64,000 nt of DNA. Source: Cinclus cinclus (lineage: Eukaryota; Chordata; Aves; Passeriformes; Cinclidae). The translations under genes were made by a program, and so were the position numbers. Shown here piece by piece: positions 1 through 11,087 of this stretch. The DNA lies in NCBI RefSeq assembly GCF_963662255.1, contig NC_085047.1:53132006-53196005 (forward strand). The letters are read 5' to 3'. The notes under the pieces are model-generated. The model was given only the letters and a program-made list of their open reading frames with translations. It made no database searches and had not been told where the DNA came from. Numbering within the stretch: position 1 is the first letter of the stretch; each line of letters starts with the position of its first letter.

Positions 1-3000
1 ATGTCTCTAAGGCCCGGTGAGCTTAAATGATGAAGGTATTCTGAGCAACAAACCTCAGGGATTCCCAGCTCTGCTGTTTAGGTTTAATTTACAGCAGCCA
101 GAGGCCTTGCAATCTTTTTGTAGATCAGAATTGTATCTTTTTACAAGAAGGAAGTGTCTGGGGGGAAGAAGTCAGACCACCCTTACATTCACAGGCTCTG
201 AACAACATGCCACTTTTCTTCTGTTACTTTCACTAGGAGAATCAGGAAAAGACTTGGAAAATCTATGGGGTTTTTGCTTGGTTTTTGTTTTTGTTTGTTT
301 GTTCATGCCCTGACATTTGAATACCAGAAATCTTTATCCAGAGATCAGAGCAGAATTATCTCTGCGACCTTGTACACTTTTCTATTCAGAAGATTTATGA
401 ATGGCTGGATACTACCTGATTTTATTATGCAAGGAGGCTTTAGGGCATTTCCAAACACAACCTGACATGATACAAGACATGCAGTGGCACGACTGTCTAA
501 TAGACATATTGCTACAGGTAGCAAGGAGATACAGAGTCCAGGCACTGCTGGCTATTAATGTGCCAAAGCAGCAACATTGCTGCAAACTGACAGAGCTCAC
601 GTTAGAGCTAAATACTCAGAAGCAAGAAAGCTGATGTCTCAACAAAGCAGAGGGGACACTGCCAGCCTGCACACAGGTATTGGGGAAAAACTTCTAAGAG
701 AAACCAGCCAAAGACAGGGAGTAGATCTAAAAGCAAGAGAATTTTAGACAGTCAGACTGGGGGACAGGTTGCTTGCCCAAAGCCCTCTTTTGCTCCCTGG
801 GAGGAAACAAGAATCTTTTCAAGGCAATAATTCTGTCGTCTGCAGGTGGGTCAGTCTTCCCACTGGCTGAAAAGGGAGCCATGGAGGATCAGGCTTAATT
901 AAAACAGGTGTTTAACTTCCAGATGCCTTTATTTACCTGAAATAATTCCACTCATGGCAGATTTCACTATTTCAGCTGGATATTCTTTGCTATATTCTGT
1001 TTGTCTCTTTGCTCCGTGTCTTTCCTATCTCTTCACACCACCAGATTTAACACCTGCCTCTTAGACCCTCACCTATCCATTCCATGCTGTTATCATTTAT
1101 TGCCACTTACAATGAAATTATCATCATTATGCAGCTCTTCCACTTCATTAATCAAGGACTTAAATTAAAAAGTTGAGGGTCAGACTTTCAAACACTTGCT
1201 GCATTGTTTATAACCCCATACTGGAGCAGTAAAAGAGAAATAACATGGATATTTTGAAACAGCCTGAGATGACAGAGACACATTTAATTAAATGCCCATG
1301 ATTTTAATGGGATGAAATAGATAAATTCAGGGCAGGAATCCCACAGACCACATGGAAATGACAGACACCATGGAGAGGTTTTGTAAAGCACTGCCAATTA
1401 TTATACACGCAAGCTGATCAATAGCAACCATTTGACTGAAGGTTAGTTTGCCTGAATCAAGAAATCAACTAAAATTGATCAGATAAAATGAATTCAGAAA
1501 AAGAAATTGAATTTGTGAGCTAATTCTTTTTTGCAACAAAATTTTCTGAACATTAATGAAAAAAATTGCTTCATCGAAAATAAACCCTACATATAATAAA
1601 ATAAGTTTTATTCAAAGCAGCAAAATGAAAATATGTCTTAGAAAATCAAAGAGCACTCATAAATGTTCTTAGAAAAATAACATCTTTTATTAAAATTCTC
1701 ATAGCACTTTTTAAAAATCCCTAAGATTTTAGTCATAGATATCACATACTGCATATGATTAGTGTGTAGATGTATCAATAAATATACACTAATAAGATTA
1801 GCTTTTATTTTAGATACTTTTCTATAGATTTTGATTTTGAAGCTGTAGTTCCAGTCTTGAAATCTTTGGATATTAGATACTGAAATATCTTTTCAAAAAA
1901 GTGGACCTGCTTTTCTGGTCATAAATTAAGACTTATGGCAAACCATGCAACTTTGAGCAGGGCAGCAGCTCAATACTCTTTAAAAAATTCTCTGTTCCTT
2001 TGGATAAAATCTTGGGTTCAACACAGCATGTTTTAGTGTTGGCAGGCAACTTTCAGTTAGAAAACCCTTTGCATCTATCTTGTTTGATCCTTTATAACTA
2101 CCTAGAGCTGTAATTTTACTCTTAAGGAGCACATCTCTTAGTCTCATGCAAAAGAAACAAACAACAAAAAATAACTTCCCTCTGAAATCTATTCAAAGGT
2201 GTTTTAGGTTGTAAGGAAAAAAAATTAGACACAGCCTGTCTAAATCCCTATGTTGTACTCAGACTTGAGCTACCGCAAAACCAATTTTTCAGCAACTGTG
2301 GAAATTCACAAAGATTTATGCCATCTCCATGACACTGCCTTTTGTAGTTTATAATTATAATTATGCTTAAAGTATCACTGTGAACAATAACACCAACATT
2401 TGTCGGACAGAGATATGAAAGCCAATATCCTGAACTATCTTTTGTCTCAAAAGGTTTTGTGGATCTCTTGCTAATTTTGGCCTTACCTTTCCCAGAAAAG
2501 GTTGGTTTCTCTGTGCTGTTTTTGTTCCTTACCATTAAGCAAAGGGAAGCATGAGGTTCCTTGGGGTCACTCTCTGCATGCCAAGACCAACAACAGCCTA
2601 TTAGCATCTTTCTTGGAGAACATATTTTTGCTGGGCTATGAAACCATTCAACTGACAAACTCAACTTTGCTCTGCTATGTGATGAGGAGATTTTCACAGA
2701 CACAAGAAGAAGTGAGACAATCTGCTAATGATCTAAAGCTCAGTGAAGCAAAGTCCTTTCTGGGAATTGAGTATTGATGAGATTGGATAAAGCTCTTCTG
2801 TTGCACACCTGGGCTGTTGAAGGTGTATGAAGGTAACAAGAGGCATCCTGGCATAATTCAGGGGCTTCCACTCTCTGGGGTGTATTTTGTTAACAAAGTA
2901 CAACTATTTCAAGAGAACATGTTCAAAATCATACATCTCTGGCTTTTGCATGGGTAAATATCTGTTTGTAAGGGGAGCAATTGTGCACAGTCTGAGTCCT

Positions 3001-3364
3001 GCATCAGGTCAAGCAAAGAAGTAGAAATGAATGGCAGAGGCACTATTAAAAGTACTTCCCAAGGAAAAAGTGACCTGGCTTTTTAAAAAATTATTATTAT
3101 AGTAGAAACAAAACAACTTTTCTTTTGCCTCCATTTTGGAAAAAACAAGACTATTCTAGATCAAATCCTAAAGTACAAAATGCCGCATTATCAACCAACA
3201 TCACCAACAACCAAAGAATAAAATAAAATCATCTATATAGAAAATATCTACCTTAAATACTTAAAAATTGAGTTAAAGTAATTGAGTAAAAGGTCCTATT
3301 ATGGTAAGATACAGGCAGTCTGGAGAACAAGTGTCTCTCTTGATATTTAAATAAACAATTTCAT
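1..3364. other. TRPC4 intron 4, left part: no gene seen
   Basis: AT-rich intronic DNA. The only low-complexity item noted is a T/G-rich GTTT-type microsatellite near 276-304. The longest open frame (2248..2703, minus) has no recognisable domain and stop-to-stop length expected by chance. No exon-like splice-flanked frame and no repeat family was recognised. Confidence 0.6.
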
Positions 3365-3528
3365 TACTGAGTCCAGTTCTGGAATACTTAGCAAAGAAGA
3401 GATATTAACTCTGTGAAGCGAACCTAATGGAAGGCCATCAAGCTAAATGGGCTCTGGACCACGTGATGAGGAGAAGAGCTGAGGGAGCTGATTTTGCTCA
3501 GGCTAAAGAAGAAAAAACTAATGGGAGG
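3365..3528 (+). repeat. Degraded CR1 LINE fragment
   Basis: The stretch from about 3370 contains diverged pieces of the CR1 3' ORF2/UTR consensus in order: agtccagttctgg, then a match to the 'gggtctggagcac' area, then gatgaggagaagagctgagggagct followed by ctcaggctaaagaaga. It is old and heavily substituted. The tRNA-derived SINE follows immediately, so the SINE either landed at the edge of this fragment or interrupted it. Boundaries are approximate. Confidence 0.55.
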
Positions 3529-3672
3529 TTAATACTCTCAATGCTCAGTTGGTTACAGGATGGCACTAATATTGCCAAGGTTGTAAGTTTGATCCCTGTA
3601 TGGGCCATTCACTTCAGATATGGCCCTTGTGGGTCCCTTCCAACTCAGAATGTTCTGTGATTCTGTATCACT
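3529..3672 (+). repeat. tRNA-Ile-derived SINE with CR1-like tail (TguSINE1 type)
   Basis: From 3541 the sequence follows a tRNA-Ile(AAU) gene: atgctcagttggtta corresponds to the A-box arm (box A about 3541-3552), gcactaatattgcc to the anticodon arm with aat retained, then ccaaggttg, and agtttgatccctgtatgggcca to the B box (about 3586-3595) and acceptor end. A short linker leads to gtgggtcccttccaactc and ttctgtgattctgta, the CR1 3' terminus that lets CR1 machinery copy the SINE. This arrangement is that of TguSINE1 described from zebra finch. The head before box A is poorly conserved. It is a retroposed copy, not a working tRNA gene. Confidence 0.85.
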
Positions 3673-6600
3673 GTTGTCATCCACTAATGAAATAGCTGGT
3701 TCTGAAGAGCTGGAGCCAGACTAACTCTAGGGGTGCCTATTGGAAGGATGGGAAATAATGGTTGCATATTGTGGTATGGGAAATTGCTCCTAGAATCAGT
3801 AAAAAGGTTTACCAGTTACTAAGACACAGGCACTGTGAGAGAGGCTGTGAAATATTTGTCCCTGGGGAAATTAAAGATCTGACTGCATAGGAACCTGAAC
3901 AATGTGACCTGTCTTTGCAGTTAGCCTGTGTTGAGCAGTAGTATGGAGTTAATGGCCTTTTGTGGACATTATGTGCATTATCCTTCCTTAAACAAAGTTG
4001 TGTTCCTGCTCTGTCCGGGGTTGTTTTTCTCCTCTGTGCTATATATGTCACTATTGGTTATGCACTATTTCATCTTGCACCCATACTACCCTCTATATCT
4101 GCTCCCTTAAACACATCAGTTCATACTAAATGTTTAATTTTTTTACACAACATTTTCTTGACCTAATTTAGGAGATGCACACTGTACTTGCCCCCTCTAT
4201 GGTCAGTTATTCTGAAGTGTCTTGCTGTGCCATCAGTATTGAGGTACTTTGTGCTAAGGACTCACAAGACCATACATTCCCATACATCCCACCAGCAGCT
4301 TGCTAACCACATATGTTTGCAATTTTACACAGTTCTCAAACATCCACATTCTCTATAGATTCATGTACTCCAATAGTATAAACCATTCTGACAGAAAGGA
4401 TGGGGAACACATTGTACATGAGATCCAGTAAGGCTGCATTCGTGCTCGAGGCAGGTTTTTGAACAATGCAATCAAAATGAACATTTAAATATAACCATAA
4501 AAGAGCAAAAAACTCATCAAAATAAATTGCCTAAAAAATGTCTTTTGCTGCAGCCACCCTGTGAAACTGGATTTTTAACCACAACTATTGAACACTAAAT
4601 TTTTCTGGTTGATGCCTTTCTCCTCTGAATTTCATAGCATTTGCTGGTGAAACAAATGCCCACTGTGAGGACACTTAGCAGAGTCACTGCTAGGTTTGAG
4701 GCCATGGTTTAGGGCAGAAGAACAGCTATGACGAACGTACAGGATCAACATGATCCTTACATTAGCTGCAGTCAAGGCACACAGGGGGTGAAGTTGGGTC
4801 TTATTTGATTTCCCCTCTGAATCACTGCTATCATGCTCAAAGGACACTCATCAACTGGATGGGGAATGTGATGATAGAAAAAAAGTTATTCTTCCTTGTT
4901 TTTTTTCCCAAGATGATGTTCTTGATTTTTCTGTGCATTTTTCTACGGTGATTGATTCTCAAGTATAGTAAACAGGCCTATGTTTCTGTACTGTGAAGCA
5001 ACTGCTAATAATATGATGACAATTAATTTTCCTTATAAGCCCAAACTTGTTTCTTATTTGATTAAGTGCAAGGACAGGAGATTCTAACTCCTCTTACTGA
5101 GAAATTTTTCCACAACTAATTCTTAAGGTTATGACAGCCTCATAACACTGACCTACTGTTCTGCAGATAATCACCACACACTGGAGCACCACTTGTGTAA
5201 TCATCTAATCATGTAAAGTAGAAAATTAATGCAGAAGTTTTCTCAAGAGACTTTTAAAAGGTGAAGTCGATAGTCTCCATGGAAATGTAACCCCATACAA
5301 GTTTTTCCTCTGAGCCTCCTACTCTAGTGACACTTTTAATATGTGCTAATTATGCACATTCAGCCTTCTATTACATAGTAGTTGGCAAATGCTAATTACT
5401 ATTTGCTCACTGGAGAGCTTAGGTCACTATGGACATTCTTGAAACTTCCTAAGTTGCATGAAATATTAGTGTCCTGAAGTTCATGTTGATGAGAAACCTA
5501 CAACAGCTCTTCTTCCTCTCTGAATTCTAAGAGAGGTAGTATTAAAATGCAAAGTACATCCAGAGCTATTTGAATTAAGGAAAAAAAAAATCTATTGTTT
5601 TGACATGTAGCTGCTGATTCAGGATATCCTTTCCCCAGGAAGTATTTACTTGGTCATGTTGCAGGTTTCAGAGAAGAATTATAACCCCAGAGCCACACTA
5701 GTTTTGACTCAAATGACATTTTTTTTTTTTTTGTATCCAGAAATGCAAAAAACATCTCTATGTACCATAGATACAATCTCCCATGAAGAGTGCTTCATTT
5801 ATTATTTTAAAGAATAGTGCATAATTTTATGATATGAAGGGATGAGACAACAAGCTAAATTGCAGCCTGGATATAAAATTTAGCGTATTGATAGGGAATT
5901 AAGAAAAATATTCAGTTTATTAAAAGATGACTAGACTAGAGTTTATATGTATGTGAATAGGAAAAGAGCAGAGTTTGGCTGAAATTCATTCCTTTAGAAA
6001 AACAACCACCACCACCAAAAGGACTGAAAAAGACAACAAACCAAAAATCCATCAAAACAAAATGAACAAAAACAAGACCCTCAACAAAAAGCAACCAAAC
6101 AGAAAAACACAACATGAGAAAGACCTAAATATACAAACAAAAAAGCTAAAACAGACACGTTCATCACCTGCTGTGAGCAGGAACGTCCTGTGGAGATGTG
6201 TGTCTCCTTCACTGGTACAGGGAAATCAGGTACCAAAGGAATTACCTTAAATTATAATGCGTGAATCTGAGGCCTCATATTTTGGCCAGGCTAAGGCACT
6301 ATAGCAATCAAAATCTGAGAGCTGAACACAGAAAAAGTGAAACTGGAACAGGAAACTGCTAGTTAGGAAACACTATAGATCAGTGTGGAAAATGCATCAT
6401 TTTGGATGCAAGAGATTTTGGAAGGCATGATTTTTTCTGAACACCGCAGTCTAGATTGACTACAAGCTATTTAACCAATCATATCAAAACACTGATCTTT
6501 ATCCATGCTCATGAACTTTTGTTTATGGAAAAGGCTCCCTTGACTTGACCTGTACTGCTTGCAGATGAAGGGTTCGTTCAGCACAGGAATAATCCAGCCA

Positions 6601-8659
6601 CATGAGTCTATACTGAAAACATTAATGTTCCTTTTAGAAACGATAGTCATCTTAAATGCCATAATTCTCAGGGTTTACAGCTTCTTCAAACAAGTGCTTT
6701 GGGACCCTGAGTCAATTAAACATATTCCTAAGTAAACAACAGTGTCAGAGGTTGAGGGCAACAGAGGTTCTTCCTCTTCCCACTGAGTGTTTTATGGGGA
6801 GGAGCTAGTCACTAAAATTTTTGAATTGCCTTTACCAGAAACTAGCTTATGCCCTTCTCAAATTGTGCTTCTTTCTTTCAGCTGTATTAAAAGACAGGTT
6901 AATGGCAAAACCCACTTTGGCATGTCCAGGTCTATGTGTCAGCTCTTAATTTGTTCTTATTGTCCTTTAGACTCAGGATATTGTGAAAGCTGAATAGATA
7001 CTGACCACCTGCTTTTGGAAGGCCAGACAGAAAAGATACTACTATCTCCTCTGGACATGGCACAGCACAGAAGAGCCTCCGGCTCCTTCTCAGCCTTGCA
7101 GCATTTATTTAGAAGGAAGTAGTGTATGTAGATAATAGTTTTTATATTACTTTTCTCATTTCTTGATGGTACAAAACTGGGAAAATGAACTGGAGGAAAT
7201 TTTTCTTCTAATATTTAAACATGAAACTTGCTTACAGAATAAGTTCTGACTTGTACAGACTTGTCTGTAAGAAATACCAGTCTAGACAACCTCCCAGACT
7301 GAATAATTTATTCATAATAATCTTAGATTCTACCTTTTTAATGTATTAGAAATATTTACCCAGCCAAGGGAAACACACTTCACAGTGAAGGCTGATGGCG
7401 AGGACTGCTGTGCTAACCTAGGGAAAAACCCAAAAAGCAGCTCACCTGTAGAAGGCAGGTCCTTCTGACAGGTGCCTGACAAGTAAGTGTGGACAGGGTT
7501 TTCAGTCATGAACACTTGTTTTTCTAAGTGAAAGCAGATGTACACCTGCCTCCTGCTTCCCTCAGTGCTCTACAAAGGTACATACAGAGGAAAAGCACTG
7601 AATTATTGTTCTCCAGAATATCAGGCACAGTATCAAAATCCCACCAAAAAAAAAAAATTAGAAATGTTTGTGCAGGTACCTGTCTATGTGATGAGAATTT
7701 TAATGAATATATCAAACCTAAATTCTTGTGCTCTCCTTCTATAATTTTATTTTTTACAAATACATTTGATCTGACCTGGTCCAACTTGTTTTGATTCTTA
7801 AAATCAGAAAAAGGGGAGAGACCACAGCACACGGAGAGAAATTACCATCTGTCAGGGTAGACAGGCAAAGTTAGGGAGCACCTAAGATAATACTAGGGTC
7901 ACAGGAAGGAAGAATCACGTTTAAGGATGATATGATCCACACACCCAGACGAAAATTTTAATCTTCAACTATGAGGATAGAGAGGTAAGTTGTTTTTTTT
8001 TTCCATTTTAAAAATGCTAGGGAATTTTCTTATTCTTTCTGATAGAGGATATTCGATTTGAATTGAGTGACATGTTCTTCCACCGGAAAAATACCCTGTG
8101 TGCATATTTTAATGAAAATACTCTCTTGAAAATGCTGATCCTCACTATTTGCAATAGGTACATCTGTCATTTGAAAGGAAGCATGCTGTAGGTAACTAAG
8201 TTTAGTAATAACACAACAGAAATTACCTTATGCCTCATTTCCCTATATGAAAAATAATTCTTGCAGCAAAGGGATTCTTTTTAAAAGTAGCTTAGCAAAT
8301 TTTTAAACATGGACACTTACAGGAACCAGGACGATTTCTGGTCTGGAGAAAAATAGATATTAAAAGGAAAACAACATATATGTTACAGGGCACTGCGTAA
8401 TCATAGGAAGGAAGCCTTGAAATCTGTTGTTTTTCCTCACCGTAATCTATCAGATGGTGACACTATGGATTTTCAAACTCTACTGTTTGTCTACATTGCC
8501 AACTACTCTTGCTAAGCACTAGAGGAGATGGACCAGTTGCCTGCTTTGGTAGATCAATAATTCATGTCAGAACTCTGCTGTATCCTGCCTCAGGAATGCT
8601 TGGCAAAACCACAGTGGTCAAAATACTTTTCACTGTATTTTCTTTAGTAATACATTTAC
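3673..8659. other. TRPC4 intron 4, part next to exon 4: no gene seen
   Basis: AT-rich intron. Apart from the C/A-rich tract listed separately and short A or T runs (for example 5581-5590, 5720-5732, 7646-7656), nothing was recognised. Small open frames (up to about 100 codons) lack splice contexts or known domains. Confidence 0.6.
5995..6160 (+). repeat. C/A-rich low-complexity tract
   Basis: About 165 bases made mostly of A and C with accaccacc and repeated aaaacaa/caaaaac units. It yields an open frame rich in Lys, Asn, Thr and Gln only because T is scarce and stop codons are therefore rare. Not a gene. Confidence 0.7.
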
Positions 8660-8996
8660 CCAGGACCCACGGTAATATCATCCACTCGACGACGGTTGGT
8701 GGGGGTCCCTGCATGCTGAGGTCTGACCTGTCGATGTGCTGAGAGGCAAGCAACAGCAGGAACAGAAAAGTCAAGTATGACGCAGTATGGCAGATAAACT
8801 TGATAAATGGCTTTCTGATGAACAGCCCCAGTGGGCTTTTGGGAGCTATCAGGTAGCACACAGAGAAGACTGGGAAAAGGAGTCCTATCACAACACATGT
8901 CAACATCTTCACCGCCCAGTGTCGCCTCCGCCATCCAGGGAACTCGTCGTACCAGCGGGATGCAAGCAGCTGCTGGCAGTTGGGCTGAGCAACAAA
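8660..8996 (-). CDS. TRPC4: TRPC4 exon 4: residues 300-411 plus first base of codon 412, pre-S1 to second hydrophobic segment
   Basis: 337-nt exon, phase 0 in and phase 1 out. It opens with [20 protein letters not shown], then the GWRRRHW pre-S1 motif shared by TRPC4 and TRPC5. The first hydrophobic helix is about 330-350 ([20 protein letters not shown]) and the second about 363-387 ([20 protein letters not shown], then ASQHI). After the loop [20 protein letters not shown] the exon ends at CTG G|GTAAAT, splitting a Gly codon. The next family residues, FIWGEIK, must come from exon 5, left of the window. The acceptor is strong (long TTTCTTTCTTCTCTCTGTAG tract); the donor GTAAAT is weaker than the other two. 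Reading past the donor gives unrelated residues (KCITKEN) and a stop at 8562, so that extension is not exon. The pore, TRP box and C-terminal region are outside this window. Confidence 0.97.
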
Positions 8997-9982
8997 CTAC
9001 AGAGAGAAGAAAGAAAGAGAGTTAGTTTCTTGCTACCACTGTAAAGTTTTTTTTCATTCTATGTACCTTTAGTAGGTAGAGATTAAAAAGATTAAAAGAA
9101 ATCCACAGCCTGTGCAAGCTGACTCATACTGATTATACCAGTAAGACAGGGCTGGGTCAACCTGCCTTTCCTTCAATACCAAAAAGTATAGTGCCAAGAA
9201 ACAAACATCTACTTTTCACAATAAAGCTTCACTTCTTCATTGGTTGAGTGCACAAGGAGTCAACAGACTGAGAAACACACGGACTTCAAAATCTGACTTG
9301 AAACTGAAAAGCAACCTCATAAATACTTCTATTATTTAATCACCAGCATTTGTGGAGAATTCACAGAGTATGAGGTAGAAGCTGATATGAAACCAAGGAG
9401 CACAACTGAGGTCTGCAAACAAAGAAACTGAATTCCACAGCCATGAACAAACTGTTCTCAGTATGTTCCCTGGTAATTCTCTAAGAATCACATTTTTAAA
9501 TGCTTTAATACTGACAAAACTCTTACAGATGCATTACAAAATGCTTATAATGTGAACTAAGTGCTAACATCCTCCAGTGTTTCACTAGCCCTTGTCAGGA
9601 TACACACCTATCCTGTGTGATACTTTATGGTCTGTTACCATGACGGGATTTTATTTTTTAGAATATGATCCTTTAAACTGAACTTCATCAAAATCCCCAC
9701 AAACCAAGTAAATACTTTTTTTTTTTCAGATAGCTTTTCAAAGAAGTATATATCAAGGTTTTATGTCATAATTTTCTTTGATCACTAGTTCCTGTTTCCC
9801 CATTGTTTTCTTTTATAAAAATGAGATACAGTAGCATCACACAAGAGCTGACATAAAAGGCATAGAATAGGAGAACATATATGCAACATATGTTGCATCA
9901 AAGAGGGTCAGACTTGCATTTAAAAAGAAAAAAAAATAAAAAAAAGGGAATGAAAATAAGTATTTTCCTTCCGTTACTCTGG
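8997..9982. other. TRPC4 intron 3, segment between exon 4 and first LTR
   Basis: Begins (reading the gene) just upstream of the exon 4 acceptor with its CT-rich tract (about 8997-9025). It contains the 18-bp palindrome at 9881-9898 and an A-rich run at about 9921-9948 beside the LTR. No gene or other repeat was recognised. Confidence 0.6.
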
Positions 9983-11087
9983 TGATTTAACGCTGGCTGG
10001 ATGCCTGGTGCCCAGCAAAGCTGCTCTATCACTCCACTCCTCAGGTGGGGAGAGGAAAGACAGAAGACATAACAAAACGCTCATGGGTAAGACAAAGACA
10101 GGGAGATATCACTCACCAAATACCATCAAGGGCAAAATAGACTCAACCTGGGGCAATTAATTTGTTATCCATCAAACCAGAGTAGAATAATCAGAAATAA
10201 AATCAAATCTTAAAACCAGCTTTCTCTCAGCCCTTCTTTTTTTTCCCAGGCACAACTTCACTTCTGAATTCTCTATTTCTACCCCCACATAGTGCAAAGA
10301 GATGGGAATGGGGGCTGTGATCAGTTCCTCACGTTGTCTCTGCCACTACTTCTCCTCAGGGGGAGGATTTCTTACACTCTTTCCCTGCTCCACTGCAGGG
10401 CTCCTCCCATGGGAGACAGTTCTCCACAACCTTCTACAACATGACTCTTTCCCACAGGCTGCAGTTCTTCATGAGCTGCTCCAGCTTGGGTCCCTTCCAT
10501 GGGGTACATTTCCTCAGGAGCAGACTGCTCCAACATGGGTCCTCCATGGAGTCAGGTCCTGCCAACAAACCTGCTCTGGCTTGGACTACTCTCTCCACAG
10601 TACCACAGGTCTTGCCAGGAACTTGGTCCAGTGCAGGGCTTCCAGTGGGTCACAGCCTCCTTTATGCATCCACATGTTCCAAGTGCAGAGTTACCCAGGG
10701 GTGCAGGTGGATGTCTGTTCCACCATGGATTTCCATGGGTAGCAGGGTGACAGCTGCATGGTCCTCCTCACCAGCTGCAGAGGAGTCTCTGCTCTGGCAC
10801 CTGGAACATCCTCTCCCCCTCCTTCTCCTGGGCGCAGAGTTGAGTTGCTCACATAGTCTCACTGTCTCGTACCCTGCCTGAAATTGTTCCTGTGCACTAA
10901 CTTCTTTCCTCTTCCTAAATCTGCTATCCCAGAGGTACTACCATCACCAGTGATGTTCAGCTTTGGCCAGAAGTGTGTCCATCTTGGAGTGTCTGGCACT
11001 GAGCATGGGAGAAAGGGGAGAAATCTTCTGGCAGCATCTCACTTAAGCAGCCCAGCTATCAAAATGTTGCCATGCAAACCCAATACA
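9983..11087 (-). mobile_element. Avian endogenous retrovirus solo LTR (about 1.1 kb), minus orientation
   Basis: Matches throughout an LTR family common in bird genomes. On the minus strand it starts TGTATTGGGTTTGCATGGCA at 11087 and ends in the ...CCAGCCAGCGTTAAATCA region at about 9983, giving TG...CA ends. The middle (about 10360-10810) holds an imperfect internal repeat of roughly 35-40 bp units of the form CTGCTCCA-n-TGGGTCC-n-CCATGGG, which marks this family. No gag, pol or env sequence adjoins it, so it is a solo LTR left by recombination. No clear target-site duplication was found, and the copy is substituted, so it is not recent. It sits about 1 kb upstream of TRPC4 exon 4 in the same orientation. 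Family assignment is from memory of avian repeats; the exact subfamily name is not claimed. Confidence 0.8.

Noticed and set aside
2248..2703. 151-codon open frame, minus strand
   Set aside because: No recognisable domain, contains low-complexity Ile runs from AT-rich DNA, and lacks exon borders; length is within chance for 64 kb.
3541..3608. Possible tRNA-Ile gene on the plus strand
   Set aside because: Arms are substituted, the 5' acceptor half is absent and it runs into a CR1 tail, so it is a SINE copy.
5975..6250. Lys/Asn/Thr-rich open frame
   Set aside because: Produced by the C/A-rich low-complexity tract, which rarely gives stop codons.
8562..8659. Extension of the exon 4 reading frame to a stop
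   Set aside because: TRPC4 identity ends exactly at a GT donor; the extra residues are intronic.
10302..10881. Overlapping 146-codon open frames, plus strand
   Set aside because: They lie inside the solo LTR, antisense to it, and come from its internal GC-rich repeat.
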